In this document: piece by piece, positions 9,703 to 20,648 of the stretch
Numbering within the stretch: position 1 is the first letter of the stretch
Layout: every line of letters starts with the position of its first letter
From: Megamerina dolium
Taxonomy: Eukaryota > Arthropoda > Insecta > Diptera > Megamerinidae
NCBI GenBank assembly: GCA_963854835.1
Contig: OY978525.1
Span: 56,790,855-56,854,854, forward strand
Direction of reading: 5' to 3'
DNA: 64,000 nt
Notes under the pieces: model-generated
Databases searched by the model: none
Told to the model about the DNA's origin: nothing
The model's input: the letters and a program-made list of their open reading frames with translations, nothing else
Made by a program: the position numbers and the translations under genes

Positions 9703-11397
9703 ATTCATTGTGGCCGACATCATCGATGACGTAATAATTGGTGTTGATTTTATGATTGGCAACGGATTTACGTTAGATTTAAATCAACGGATACTGCGCT
9801 ATGCAAATGTCGAACTACCATTGAACATCGGTTACAAGCGTAGTGGGAACATCAAACGAGTACTGGCATGTCAACGCCAAGAGGTTCCAGCAAAATCAGA
9901 AGCGGTGATATGGGCACAGATGAATGTGGATGATGGGACAGGCAAGTTGTGGCTGGTGGAAGCAGATAAAGAAATAACGAATAAAAACATCATACTTGGT
10001 AGGACGTTAGTAGAACCTAAAGAAAATGGAATAGTACCGGTGCGAATTTTAAATCCAACTAATACATCTACAGTTGTGAAGAAAGGAATGGTGATTGGTC
10101 ATTGCCAGGAAGTTACTGCCATAGTAGACTGCGAAAAGGGTTCGTCGATAAAAAGTGGAAGATCAGGAACTGTCAGAGTGGAAATAAAAGCACAGATGGA
10201 AGAATGGGCAGGCGTGCTTACCAACCAGCAAAAAGAAAAGGCTTTACAACTATTGGAGAAGTACAGTTCAATCTTTTCTTCAAATGGAAAAACTGGAGGA
10301 CGAACAACCATCGTGAAGCATCACATTGACACCGGTGATTCTAGACCAATTCGTCAAACACCACGACGAGTTCCATTGGTCAAAAGAGACGAAGCCATTA
10401 AGCTGATTTCCGATATGCAGAAACAAGGTGTTATTGAACCATCAGCGAGTCCATGGAGTTCACCAGTTGTGCTGGTAAAGAAGAAGGATGGAAGTACTCG
10501 ATTCTGTGTGGATTACAGAAAGCTAAATGATATTACGAAAAAAGACAGCTATCCACTGCCAAGAATCGATGACACTCTGGACACACTATCTGGTGCGAAG
10601 TGGTTCTCAACTCTTGATTTGCAAAGTGGCTACTGGCAAGTGGAACTTGGTAAGGAAGACAAAGAGAAAACAGCTTTCAGTATTGGCGATGGTCTATGGC
10701 AATTTACAGTTATGCCATTTGGCTTATGCAATGCGCCAGCTACTTTTGAACGTTTGATGGAGCGTGTACTCAGAGGACTACACTGGAAAACGTGCTTGGT
10801 GTACCTCGATGACATTATTGTGATGGGAAAAGATTTTAACGACCACCTGGAAAAGTTGAAAGAAGTATTTGAGCGTATACAATCAGCAGGGCTTAAACTG
10901 AATATGAAAAAGTGTTCACTCTTCAGGCGAGAAGTTAAATATCTTGGTCATAAAGTAACAACAGAAGGGGTACATACCGACGAGGAGAAAGTAGCAGCAG
11001 TTCAAGAATGGCCTATTCCGTCGAATCTTCACGAGCTAAGGAGCTTCCTAGGCTTATGCACCTACTATAGACGATTTGTTCCTGGATTTGCAAACATCGC
11101 CAGCAGTCTGCATGAGTTGACAAGAAAGAACAAACCATTTTTGTGGGGCGAGGACCAACAGAAAGCATTCGAACAGCTGAAAGAAAAACTCTGTTCAGCA
11201 CCAATATTAGCGTATCCAGTACCTGGTCAAAAGTTTGTGTTGGACACAGATGCGAGTGGCTATGGAATAGGTGGTGTGCTCTCTCAGATCATAGATGGGC
11301 AAGAAAAAGTAATAGCATCTACAGTAAAATCCTGTCGAAGCCAGAAAGAAATTACTGTGTCACACGAAGAGAGTTGCTCGCAATACTGGAATGTGTA
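9695..11397 (+). pseudogene. Gypsy Pol, first part (protease end, reverse transcriptase, RNase H start)
   Basis: The frame picks up at the C-terminal half of the retroviral-type protease ('EFIVADIIDDVIIGVDFM'); the catalytic Asp-Thr/Ser-Gly part is lost in the deletion. Next is a spacer, then a complete RT: 'PRRVPLVKRDEAIKLI', 'VKKKDGSTRFCVDYRKLND', 'FSTLDLQSGYWQVEL', 'MPFGLCNAPATFERLM' and the catalytic box 'CLVYLDDIIV' with both Asp residues. The connection ('FLGLCTYYRRFVPGFA') and RNase H start ('FVLDTDASGYGIGGVLSQ') follow. At about 11318 one base is missing, so the frame ends in a stop at 11396-11398 while the continuation lies in another frame. Confidence 0.9.
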
Positions 11398-12990
11398 AAG
11401 TATTTCCATAAATACTTGTACGGTCAGTCATTTCATCTACGAACTGACCACTCAGCGCTAAGGTGGTTATTGCAATTTAAAAACCCAGAAGGACAATTGG
11501 CGCGCTGGATTGAAAGGCTGCAGAGTTATGATTTTACCATCGAACATCGTAAAGGAGGACATCACGGCAACGCGGATGCTCTATCTCGTCGTCCTTGCAA
11601 AATGGAATGTAAACATTGTTCTCGAGTGGAAAGCAAGGAGCACATTGTCGACATACGACTTACGAATATATTGCCGGAGGAGTCATGGACCACCGAACGA
11701 GTGCAAGAAGATCAGCGGAACGACCCAGATCTCGTAAAGATTATGGAATACAAGGAGAAGGGCATACGACCAGATTGGCAAGAAATGGCTAATGAGAGTC
11801 CAATAGCAAAGGCATACTGGGCGCAGTGGCAAAGCCTGCACATACGAGACGGATGTTTATTCCGAGCATGGGAAAGTGAGGATGGAAAAATCACTTATGA
11901 TCTGCTAGTGGTACCCAAGGCGAGAATAAATGAAGTGATAGCTGAGTATCACAATGCCTCCAGTGGAGGGCATTTGGGAATCACCAAAACCGTCGAGAAA
12001 ATAAAGAAACGATTTTATTGGGTTGGATGTCATGACCATGTCGCTGATTGGATTCGGAAGTGTAAGCAATGTGCAATGGCCAAAGGTCCCACTAAGAAAA
12101 GTCGAGGTAAGATGCACCAATACACCGTGGGTGCTCCATTCGAGCGAATTGCTATGGATATAGCTGGACCATTTCCAATAAGCAACGCAGGAAACAAGTA
12201 TGTTCTGGTGGTTATAGATTACTTCAGTAAATGGCCTGAAGTATACCCCATTCCAAATCAGGAAGCTAGTACAGTTGCGGATGTATTCGTCAACCAATGG
12301 ATTACTCGTTTTGGTGTACCGATGGAGTTACACTCAGACCAAGGTCGAAATTTCGAATCAGTTGTATTCCAAGAGATATGCCGTATGCTGGGTATATACA
12401 AAACTCTTACAACACCTTTGCATCCACAATCTGATGGCATGGTAGAACGATTTAACCGTACCTTGGAGGAATATTTGAGAAAAGTCGTAGATAAATACCA
12501 AAGAGACTGGGATGTACATATACCAATGTTCCTCATGGCATATCGATGCGCACAACATGATACGACGGCTGCTACACCGGCAATGGCAATTTTTGGAAAC
12601 GAGTTAAGACTGCCAGCTGATTTAAAATTTGGAGTTGTAACACCAACGAGATCAACCGAAGGAAATTATACTAGCGAAAAGCGGGAAAAGTTGGATGAAG
12701 TACATCAGTTCATCAGAGAGCGGTCGCAGATGATAAGCGATAAGATGAAGGCCAGGTATGACTTGAAAGCAAATTCAAAAGGGTTCTATGAAGGAGAGCT
12801 TGTAATGCTTCATAATCCACAACGAAAGAAAGGCCTGTCCCCTAAACTACAGACTCATTGGGAAGGACCATATGAGATTATAGCAAAGATAAATGACGTA
12901 GTGTATCGCATTCAACGTGCCTGGAATAAAAGAGCAAAGTTTAAAGTAGTGCACTTGGAGCGACTTGCGCCATATCGAGGGGAAGTATAA
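11318..12990 (+). pseudogene. Gypsy Pol, second part (RNase H end and integrase)
   Basis: Continuation of Pol after the one-base deletion. It carries the RNase H tail ('YCVTRRELLAIL', 'LRTDHSALRWL', 'HRKGGHHGNADALSRRP' with the last catalytic Asp). The integrase follows with an HHCC zinc finger (H-N-A-S-S-G-G-H ... C-K-Q-C), the catalytic core D (AMDIAGPF), D (LHSDQGRNF) and E (VERFNRTLEEYL), and a C-terminal GPY/F-like module (HWEGPYEII). It stops at 12988-12990 close to the polypurine tract, so there is no env. The integrase itself looks intact. Confidence 0.9.
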
Positions 12991-13013
12991 AAACTTGTTC
13001 GGGACGAACAAGG

Positions 13014-13028
13014 TTAAGAGGAGGGCAG
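13014..13028 (+). other. Polypurine tract of the Gypsy element
   Basis: AAGAGGAGGGCAG immediately precedes the TG of the 3' LTR; it would prime plus-strand DNA synthesis. Confidence 0.75.
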
Positions 13029-13466
13029 TGTAACGAGTATCGATAGTTGGTTACTCATCACTATTGTGACTGGCACTATTGGCAGCATCGACATGAATGT
13101 CAACAAAAAGAAATAAGCGATAACCAGAACAAGCCAACGAGAAAGGAAGAGAAGAATCTCGATAAAGGAAGATTCTGGGGTGTTGCCAACAGAGTATAAA
13201 TAGAGCCAGTGTTGAGAATTGACAATCAATCTGCTACCGAACGCGATTGCGAAAACATTGATACAGAGGCAAAAGTTGCAAGTACATTTAAGTGTTATAG
13301 TAAATAGTTGATTGTAAACAGTGTTGATTGTAAATAGAGATTATTAAATAAATTGTTGCTGTATATAGTTGCATAAAATAAGTGTTGCAGTGATTATTAA
13401 CAGAATCCAGTGATCGAACAAGGTAATTCAAATAGAATTAAACGCTCACAGAATAAAAACGTAACA
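13029..13466 (+). repeat. 3' LTR of the Gypsy element
   Basis: 438 bp, same length as the 5' LTR, with 7 substitutions and no indels seen. Followed by the ATAT target duplicate. Confidence 0.93.
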
Positions 13467-13485
13467 ATATGTAACAATACGCCCT

Positions 13486-13562
13486 GATTGGCGTTCAATT
13501 GATTAGTAATATAACCACGGTGTAATATAACCGCGGAATTACAAATCAATTGCACGCCAATC
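13486..13562. repeat. Imperfect hairpin, 35-nt arm shared with 21708-21742
   Basis: The left arm (starting GATTGGCGTTCAATTGATTA) pairs imperfectly with the right arm ending ...CACGCCAATC. The left arm recurs at 21708-21742 with two mismatches and in part, inverted, at 20756-20779. This is the behaviour of terminal inverted repeats of a small DNA transposon family; full element limits are not resolved. Confidence 0.55.
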
Positions 13563-13846
13563 AAAAAAATCGTTGTTGGTTTCATTACAAAATGAAAAAT
13601 GAACATATTAGCCGCATTCTTTTGCACGCGAGTTGCAAAAGAACACTGACTTATTTGCCGAACTGCATGCAAAGCAACAACAAAAACAAGCGACATCATC
13701 TATTTTAACCGAGTTCAATTGAGGTTGCTAATATTTTAATCGACCTGGGTTATAGTGTTGGAAAGTAAAAAACAACACTATTGTGAATAAACTATAATGT
13801 GCTTGGGAAATTTCAACAACACGACAAATTATTGTAAATAAAACAC

Positions 13847-14200
13847 GTGGGTGCCGTAGCTCAGTGGTTAGTGTGTTCGCCTTCTGATCTGTAGGTCGTG
13901 GTTCAATCCCCGGCTGATGCATTACAAATTTTATATCGATAAGATTTTTCTTTCGAATGGTACCCACCTGTCGGCAAGCAATTGGCAATTCTTCCGACAG
14001 TAACAACTTGCCATGAAAAAGCTTCTAAAAGAACTCTGTGACAAAGCTCAGAAAAAGTAATGTCACAAGTGTTCTGACGTTCGGAACCGGCTAAAATAAG
14101 TAGGTCCCTTCTAATACTGTCCAAATTTAAGACGCACAACAGTAATGGAAGAGAAGCTCGGCAAATGAGCCCTTTGGGGCTTTAAGTGCCACATATTTAT
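13847..14200 (+). mobile_element. tRNA-derived SINE, copy 1
   Basis: The 5' head resembles a tRNA gene with an RNA polymerase III A box (GTAGCTCAGTGGTTAG) and B box (GGTTCAATCCC). It is followed by a family-specific body and a 3' end with the small hairpin AGCCCTTTGGGGCT, then AAGTGCCACATATTTATT and a T/A-rich tail. Copies 2 and 3 share head, body and tail. It is not counted as a tRNA gene because the anticodon arm does not fold cleanly and the similarity continues some 280 bp past the tRNA part. Confidence 0.85.
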
Positions 14201-15039
14201 TTTTTATTTTTTATAAATAAAAATAAGCAAAATAAAGCAAGTGCAAATAAAAAATTATTTTAAATAAACGAATATATTTACTAAAGATTCCGCAGAATTG
14301 TTTCTTTCTTAAATTTCACGGACAACCACATATGCCACTAGCGTTACTAAGTAACTGAAGGGAAATTATATTAAAGTAAAAGGGAAGTTATATGTGTTTT
14401 TTTTTTTCTTTTGCAACTCGCTTACAAAAGAATGCAGCTTTTGTAACAAGTTTCAGTGGTTGCTTACTCATCACTCATCAAGTATACGTCAGTGCCAATA
14501 AAATAAAAATGTTTCAATTTTATTCAAAAGCCTTCAGGAATTTTTATTTAAAATTGTTCAGGATGTCTATGCATTAGGGTGCGGCTATATAGTTCATCTG
14601 TCAATGTGAAGGAATTTCTAGCTGCATTGTTACACATCAATCGACCAGCTCCTCGCAGGGGTGTTGAAGTTTGTTGCCGCCATACCCCAAGTATTACGTT
14701 ATCCTCCATCGAGATGTAAAAATTCTGAAAGCGTTTTTAATAAGGTTTGAGCTCTTGATAAGTGTTTATCGAACAGAAATATATTCATTACGAAATTAAT
14801 GAATATATTACTGTAGTACAAATATGTGTAGCATTAGAGATATTTTTTAGAGGAAAGCAGCGTCTCTAACAAAAAAATAAGGAAACTTGATATTGCAGTC
14901 CGGTCAGAAGTCATCTTCGGGCAGGTCTTGAACATGAAAAAATGTTTGTCCAAAATCGGAATTCCTCAATAGACCACTCTACTCTACTTTTTTACTTATA
15001 ATATTTTTATTTTATACCTAATTATTATAATAGTAATCT
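14201..15039. other. No gene recognised
   Basis: AT-rich sequence without convincing coding potential on either strand. It may include decayed ends of the Harbinger element that follows. Confidence 0.5.
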
Positions 15040-15660
15040 AAAAGAACTATGGAGTAGTTGCCCTTACAATTGGAATATAATTATCCTGAATTAGGTGGGC
15101 ATCGAAGAGTGCTGTGTTTTCCATCAACGGCACCCACACAGTTTGGAAAATTCAAAATATTTTTAAAATCATTCGTGATTCTTTTACATTTATGTCTTCT
15201 TGGTACAGACAAGTATATGCAAGCCAGTTCATCCCAAAATGCATTGCATGTTTCTAAAATAGCTTTGTTGACCGTGGAGCATCCCATTTCAGAAGATGAA
15301 GCGAACATGTGTTGACTACATCCGTGTGCTAAGTAACTGTAAATGGAAAAATTATTTATGTCTGGAAAATATTCTATAAACTTATAACATGACTAAAGGA
15401 AGATTGCTCACTTCAATGCTACGAAAACTCTCAATTGCGCAGATATTGATGGCCTGTTCGAAAATTTTGTAAGCCGGTTTTTTACGAGGCCGAAGAGCAA
15501 ATTAAACATTTGCTGCTCATCCTCACGGTTCTCTTAAAATCCTCCGGATCATTGTCGTACATTTCTAGAAAACTAGTTTAAAAGAGTCCATGCACATCAT
15601 GATTTAAATCAAGCTGTTTAACCCACGTCCGGCGCCTGCAATTAATTTTTTTAAACACTC
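15040..15660 (-). pseudogene. PIF/Harbinger-type transposase pseudogene
   Basis: Read on minus from about 15660: 'RRRTWVKQLD' and 'LEMYDNDPEDFKRTVRMS' resemble the N-terminal helical part of Harbinger transposases. After several stops, 'NFPNCVGAVDGKHSTLRCPP' with the catalytic Asp of the V/I-D-G-K-H motif follows, then 'NSG*LYSNCKGNYSIVLL', the usual S-G-S-x-Y-x-N-Y-K-G motif with a stop in place of Ser. The remaining catalytic residues are missing beyond 15040. At least five stops or frameshifts show it is dead. Terminal repeats were not identified. Confidence 0.7.
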
Positions 15661-15971
15661 CCGATCTTCGAACATTAATAACATATTTATAATTATTTCG
15701 ATGATGACTTCATATAGCATATTTATTTATTTCTTTAGTAAAACACTACTAGGTAATACGTAGAATTATATAGAACCAGTGTGAGAGAAAGCGTAGGGAT
15801 AGAAATGTACAATTTAGAGAAAAAAAGACTGCGTAGCAAATTTTCGGTTTCCGTGCACAGATGCTAAATTGTATATCCAAAAAATGTCTGGCAAGTGTTC
15901 TATCAGAGAGACGAAGTCGTCCGTTGGGAGAGTGACGTGAGAGTGCTCGAGAGCTGTATTTTTGAAATAGT

Positions 15972-16219
15972 ATAAGGTCTCAGTTGCTAGTGTGTTGGCC
16001 TTCTGATCTGTAGCTTGTGGGTTCAACCCCCACTGAAGCATAACAAATTTAATATCGAATATTTTTTCTTTGTAACGGGACCCACCTGTCGGCAAGTAAT
16101 TGGCAATTCTTCTGGCAGTGACAATTTGCCATGGAAAAGCTTCTAAAAGAACAACAGCAATAAAAGAGAAGCTCGGTCAAAGAGCCCTTTGGGGCTAGAA
16201 GTACCACATATTTTTTTTT
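15972..16219 (+). mobile_element. tRNA-derived SINE, copy 2 (shortened)
   Basis: Same family as copy 1. The B box (GGGTTCAACCCCC) and the tail with AGCCCTTTGGGGCT are present, but about 100 bp of the body (the segment around 'CTCTGTGACAAAGCTC' in copy 1) is missing and the A box region is eroded. The preceding stretch 15661-15971 shows nothing recognisable. Confidence 0.75.
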
Positions 16220-16602
16220 CTTCACTTTATCACAAAAACTCACAGCAGCCGCAAAATATAAATAGACGCTTAATGCATCACGTGCCACTCGCGTAACTGT
16301 TAACGTCAACGCTAACACGAAACTTGTATGTAGACGGGCCATAACCCGGCTGGGTAATTATCTGGTTAATATGTGGATTGCATTACCTTCCAAAGTGGTT
16401 AAAAAAGTGGGTAACTTTGTATAGGCGATGGGATAAAACTAACCACTTTCCCGTTGTACGTGTGATCTCGCATCCCTGTCGCTCTCATTCAGCTTCATCA
16501 TAAGGAAAACATATAGCTAATTTCCTCTCATTTTCCTCGTCAGCCGGCGCAGGGTTGCATTTTTAATAAACATATTAATTTATATTTATTTTATTTATTT
16601 AC

Positions 16603-16958
16603 GTGGGTTCCGTAGCTCAGTCTTTAGTGTGTTCGCCTTCTGATCTGTAGGTCGTGGTTCAATCCCCGGGTGATGCATAACAAATTTAATATCGATAAGA
16701 TTTTTCTTTCGAATGGTACCCACCTGTCGGCAAGCAATTGGCAATTCTTCCTACAGTAACAACTTGCCATGAAAAAGCTTCTAAAAGAACTCTGTGACAA
16801 AGCTCAAAAAAGTGATGTCACAAGTGTTCTGCCGTTCGTAACCGACTAAAATAAGTAGGTCCCTTCTAATACAGTCCAAATTTAAGACGCACAACAGTAA
16901 TGGAATAGAAGCTCGGCCAATGAGTCCTTTGGGGCTTTAAGTGCCACATATTTATTTA
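16603..16958 (+). mobile_element. tRNA-derived SINE, copy 3
   Basis: Nearly full-length copy, about 95% like copy 1 by eye, with head (CCGTAGCTCAGTCTTTAG, B box GGTTCAATCCC), body and tail. It sits in T-rich flanks (TTTATTTATTT on the left, TTTATTTATTTTTTTT on the right) that could be target duplication but are too simple to call. The interval 16220-16602 holds nothing identified. Confidence 0.85.
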
Positions 16959-18488
16959 TTTTTTTTATTAATTTATTCTTAAAATTTTCAAACACAATTT
17001 AAAATGTCAAGTTCTTTATTTTATTTAAAAATATTAATATTATTAATAAGAACAATTATAATAATAATGATGGTAACAACAATAATAATAACAATAGTAA
17101 TAATATTAGTAAATATATTAATTTGGACGATTTTTTAAATAATTCAAATAGAATAAATATTTGCATATAGCTACAATATGAAATTTGAATAAATTACACT
17201 ATTAATACAATATTACTTTTAGATAAAAGTTACAAAATTCGATTATAACATTATTATAAACAAACAAAAAAGTAATGAAACCTTTCTTTTGATTAGAATA
17301 ATGTTTAAATGTCATATATTTAAAATTTTATATTTAAAATGTTATATATTTACAATTAAAAATTATTAAAAAATTTTTAATAAATATGAACTTTATAAAA
17401 ATTGCTGCAGCTGCTGTTGCCTCAACGAATTTCATCTTTTCTATTAAATATGCAGCATCGATTTACATCTGGAAAAGGAAATAAATATTAGTATCTGCTA
17501 TTTAAATAATTTGTTTAAAAAGGTTGTTGTTTTGGATGCAACCATTTAGATTCAATCTGGAAAATATAAAAAGTAAATTAGTTCTTAATAAAATATGTGT
17601 TTTAAGTATATATTTGTTTAAGGGGGTCTTTTACCTTGTTGGTTCAAAAAATTCGATTTTTTTTTTTTTCAATTTTCCAACCCAGAAGGTGTTAGGAATA
17701 TACCCTTAAAAGGATATAACTGAAATCTTATTATTTCGAGTTTTTCCGAGCCGTCGAAGACAGTGCTCTTATCGCAGCGCTCTTCGCGACCACCTAAAAG
17801 CTGGCCCATCGCGTTTTTCTAAAGTTATCTAACGTTCTATCGAATACCTGATGTATCTGTATCTATGTAATCTCTGTTATGCATGATAAAATTTTCGGTC
17901 CATTCAGTTTGAAAGAAAATTTAACGTCGGAAACATCCCGCTTGTTATATACATGAATATCTTTAAATGCGATTTCCCAAAAGTTGCGTTTTTGTAACTG
18001 GTTGACATGATATCTCGAAAACTAATTGATTGATTGATTGAAATTATATATCAAAATTTGTGAAAAACATGTGGCTATCGTCTGACAGATACTTTTTAGA
18101 TTTTTTTTATTTAAACAATTTTACAGATGTTTTTAACCCCGAAAACATTAAAAACATTGCCTGTTCTGCGAAATTTTCAAATTTTGAAAATGCCATCTAT
18201 CAAACGATAGCAAGTTAACGAACGCTGTTATTTTATAATGTTGACACATACAACACAACATTCCAGACCATAAATTCGCCAAATATGCTGACATCATATT
18301 CTTGGCACTGCAACAAAGACTACACGTGATTACAATTCACTTTTGGCGAATTTATGATATAGTTCGATTTTGACTGCACTAAAGGCTCACCACCAATTGC
18401 ATTTCACCACAAAAGTTACACAAATTAAAAGCACAACAATACATGCAAGGTTAACAGACTTTAACAAAATTCTATCCTGTTTCAGTAA
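16959..18488. other. AT-rich intergenic stretch
   Basis: Very AT-rich, with ATA/AAT-type simple sequence at 17030-17120, no credible ORF and no RNA gene. An inverted repeat of about 15 bp (CATAAATTCGCCAAA, near 18270, and its complement near 18340-18355) surrounds a short spacer. Confidence 0.5.
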
Positions 18489-19017
18489 TAGCCTAGACAG
18501 ACGGCAGCCAAATTCCGGATTACCGAGTTAATTCTAATTAACTAGGGCATTAACTGCAGCTAATCCGCATAAACTCTATGAGTTAATTCTCAAAATAAAT
18601 GAGGATTCTGGCAATTTGCGTTGGCAACACTGCTGAAAATTGTCTATTGTGAATTTTTCTCCATCCATTTTACAAAATATTAGGTGTGTTCGCTAACAAA
18701 AAAAATTTAAACCATTGTTAACAGTTTTCAACATGAAAAGTGTTGGCGAACAAATAAATCCAGCTGTCAATTACGAACGGTGAATGTCAATTTACAAGTT
18801 TCTGATAGTTTTCAGTTCACGTACTTCTTGTAGATTTTCTCATATCGAGAGTGATAGATGGCAGAAATTGATAATAATAGTAATATAAGTGGACAGACCT
18901 AATAAAACAGCAATCATCCGTTTAATTAATCCTCAATACTGCCGTCTGTCAGGATATTATTTTATTCGGATTAAGTGCGCCGGTAATCCGGAATTAGGCT
19001 GCCGTCTGTCTAGGCTA
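18489..19017. mobile_element. 529-bp inverted-repeat DNA element (MITE), TAA target duplication
   Basis: The first 37 bases (starting TAGCCTAGACAGACGGCAGC) and the last 37 are inverted copies with one mismatch, flanked by TAA on both sides (18486-18488 and 19018-19020). A 3-bp TAA/TTA duplication is typical of PIF/Harbinger-type insertion. There is no coding capacity, so it is non-autonomous. The internal AT-rich sequence has no other recognisable content. Confidence 0.85.
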
Positions 19018-19020
19018 TAA

Positions 19021-19940
19021 GATACTCAGCTTTTTCACTTTTCTTCTTTTTTTCAATTGCATATTCAGTATAGATGCAATGTAATATAATCCAAATAAAT
19101 TGTAAACGATTTACAATTCCGATGAATATGCTTGCTTCTGTTAATATAAATAATTTATAATAGATAAATGCACTGTAATAAAATAAAAAAATTAACAATT
19201 TACTTACTTGAGCTATTGCATGTATTCAAAATTAACAAATCTATGGCTTGTATAGCTTATCTTGAATATTCTTGATTGCTTCTTCTTTTCTGTTAATATA
19301 AAAACATTAAATAAAATCTTATAATATTTTTTCCAACTTACCAATTTGATCGCTTCAATGTAAAATTATTACAAATTTTTTGACAGTTCAACATTTGTTG
19401 ATTGTCAAACATTATTAACCCTTTGGTTGATCACAAGATTTTGAATGTGTATTTAAAAATTTTTTAAAGCAAGACAATGTTCTTTAAACAAATTTTTGAA
19501 CATTGTAATTATAGTAACAACTAACAAAAGATTTATAAGTTAATGTAATTACGATGAAATTAATACTTATCGAAAAGAAAAATACACAAAAGTATATTAG
19601 AAGTTTGACCCTCATACATACCCAGGGGTTAATGTGTCAAAATCTTTTTGAATTTATCACTTTGACAGATTTCATAAAGCAAGAATGAATGAAAGCTTAA
19701 ATTATTTTGTCAATTAACGTAATGCTGTTTCATTCGTACTCATTACATGAAAAATAAAGCAATAAAAAATATCCCAGAAATATGCATTAATATTTGAATT
19801 CAGAGAAAAAAGTATGAGATTGTAGGTTCGCGTAAAAAGTACGCGAACGAAAAATTTGATTCACTTAAAACAGATCCTTAAAATTGGACCTCCAATGCAC
19901 GCGTAGACGTATGCGTGCATTTGACAGCACAGTAGAAAAC
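19021..19940. other. No gene recognised
   Basis: AT-rich; scattered stops in all frames and no repeat family recognised. Confidence 0.5.
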
Positions 19941-19948
19941 ACGCAATA

Positions 19949-20520
19949 TTATGCACCGTATTGTTGAAACCACATATTCTCTAAGTCGTATTCTTCAATA
20001 GCAGGCAAAAAAAAGTCGGTTATCATATGACCATAACGCTCCGAATTGACGGTGATAGTCGTTCCATCGTCGTTTTCGAAGAAGTAAGGTCCAATCACAC
20101 CTCCGGACCAAAGAGCGCACCAAGCAGTGACTTTTTGTGGATGTAGTGGCCTCTCTTCAATTACTTGAGGATTCTCAGAACCCCAAATACGACAATTTTG
20201 TTTGTTAACATACCCACCGAGTGAGAAATGTGCTTCGTCGCTGAAGAAAATTTTGTTCGAAAAATCGCCGTCCACCGCCTGTTGATATTTTCGATATTTT
20301 CGGTGGTACGAGCGAAACGATGATGCACAGGCCTTACAATATCTGTAACCGATCCAGTCTCTTCATATTTCTTCACAATTTTGCCAATTGCTTGCGTAGT
20401 TGGATGATTATATAAACCATAATCTCCTCTTAAAGCACGATATGTGGCTGTGTCAGAATCACCATTTTTGTAGTAGGTTTTTACAATTTTAATGCGTTGT
20501 GCGATAGTTAAGCAATCCAT
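19949..20520 (-). pseudogene. Tc1/mariner-superfamily transposase pseudogene
   Basis: Minus strand. The N-terminal HTH part starts 'MDCLTIAQRIKIVKTYYKNG' at 20520 and runs to 'VKKYEETGSVTDIVRP'. An internal deletion and frame change near 20285 then join it to the catalytic part 'KIFFSDEAHFSLGGYVNKQN' (first catalytic Asp in FSDEAHF) and 'PQKVTAWCALWSGGVIGPYF'. The second catalytic Asp is lost: the usual FQQDGA appears as FQQYGA, followed at once by a stop. The rest, including the third acidic residue, is absent. Inactive, 3'-truncated copy. Confidence 0.8.
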
Positions 20521-20648
20521 TTTCGCAAATGTCAGACTTTGAACTGAAAAAGAAAGAAATTGTTTTAACAACTCAGTTTGACAGATGTCGAATTCTAGCC
20601 CTATACTTTTGAAACCGCGAAATGGATAACCCTTTACAATTACAATAT

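Larger units (their letters stand above)
8375..13466 (+). mobile_element. Gypsy LTR retrotransposon, complete ends, internally deleted (mdg3/Blastopia-like)
   Basis: A 5,092-bp element bounded by two 438-bp LTRs beginning TGTAACG and ending GTAACA, flanked by a 4-bp direct repeat ATAT (8371-8374 and 13467-13470), the size expected of Gypsy integrases. Inside are a primer-binding site, a SAP-domain gag, pol (protease remnant, RT, RNase H, integrase) and a purine tract. The two LTRs differ at 7 positions by my count (about 1.6%), so it is fairly young. A deletion at the gag-protease junction and a one-base frameshift in RNase H make it non-autonomous. Placing it near mdg3/Blastopia rests on the Leu-type primer site and general organisation and is inference. 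Confidence 0.93.

Noticed and set aside
13847..13925. tRNA gene
   Set aside because: A and B boxes are present but the arms do not fold as a clean tRNA, and similarity to two other copies continues far beyond the tRNA-like part, so it is a SINE head.
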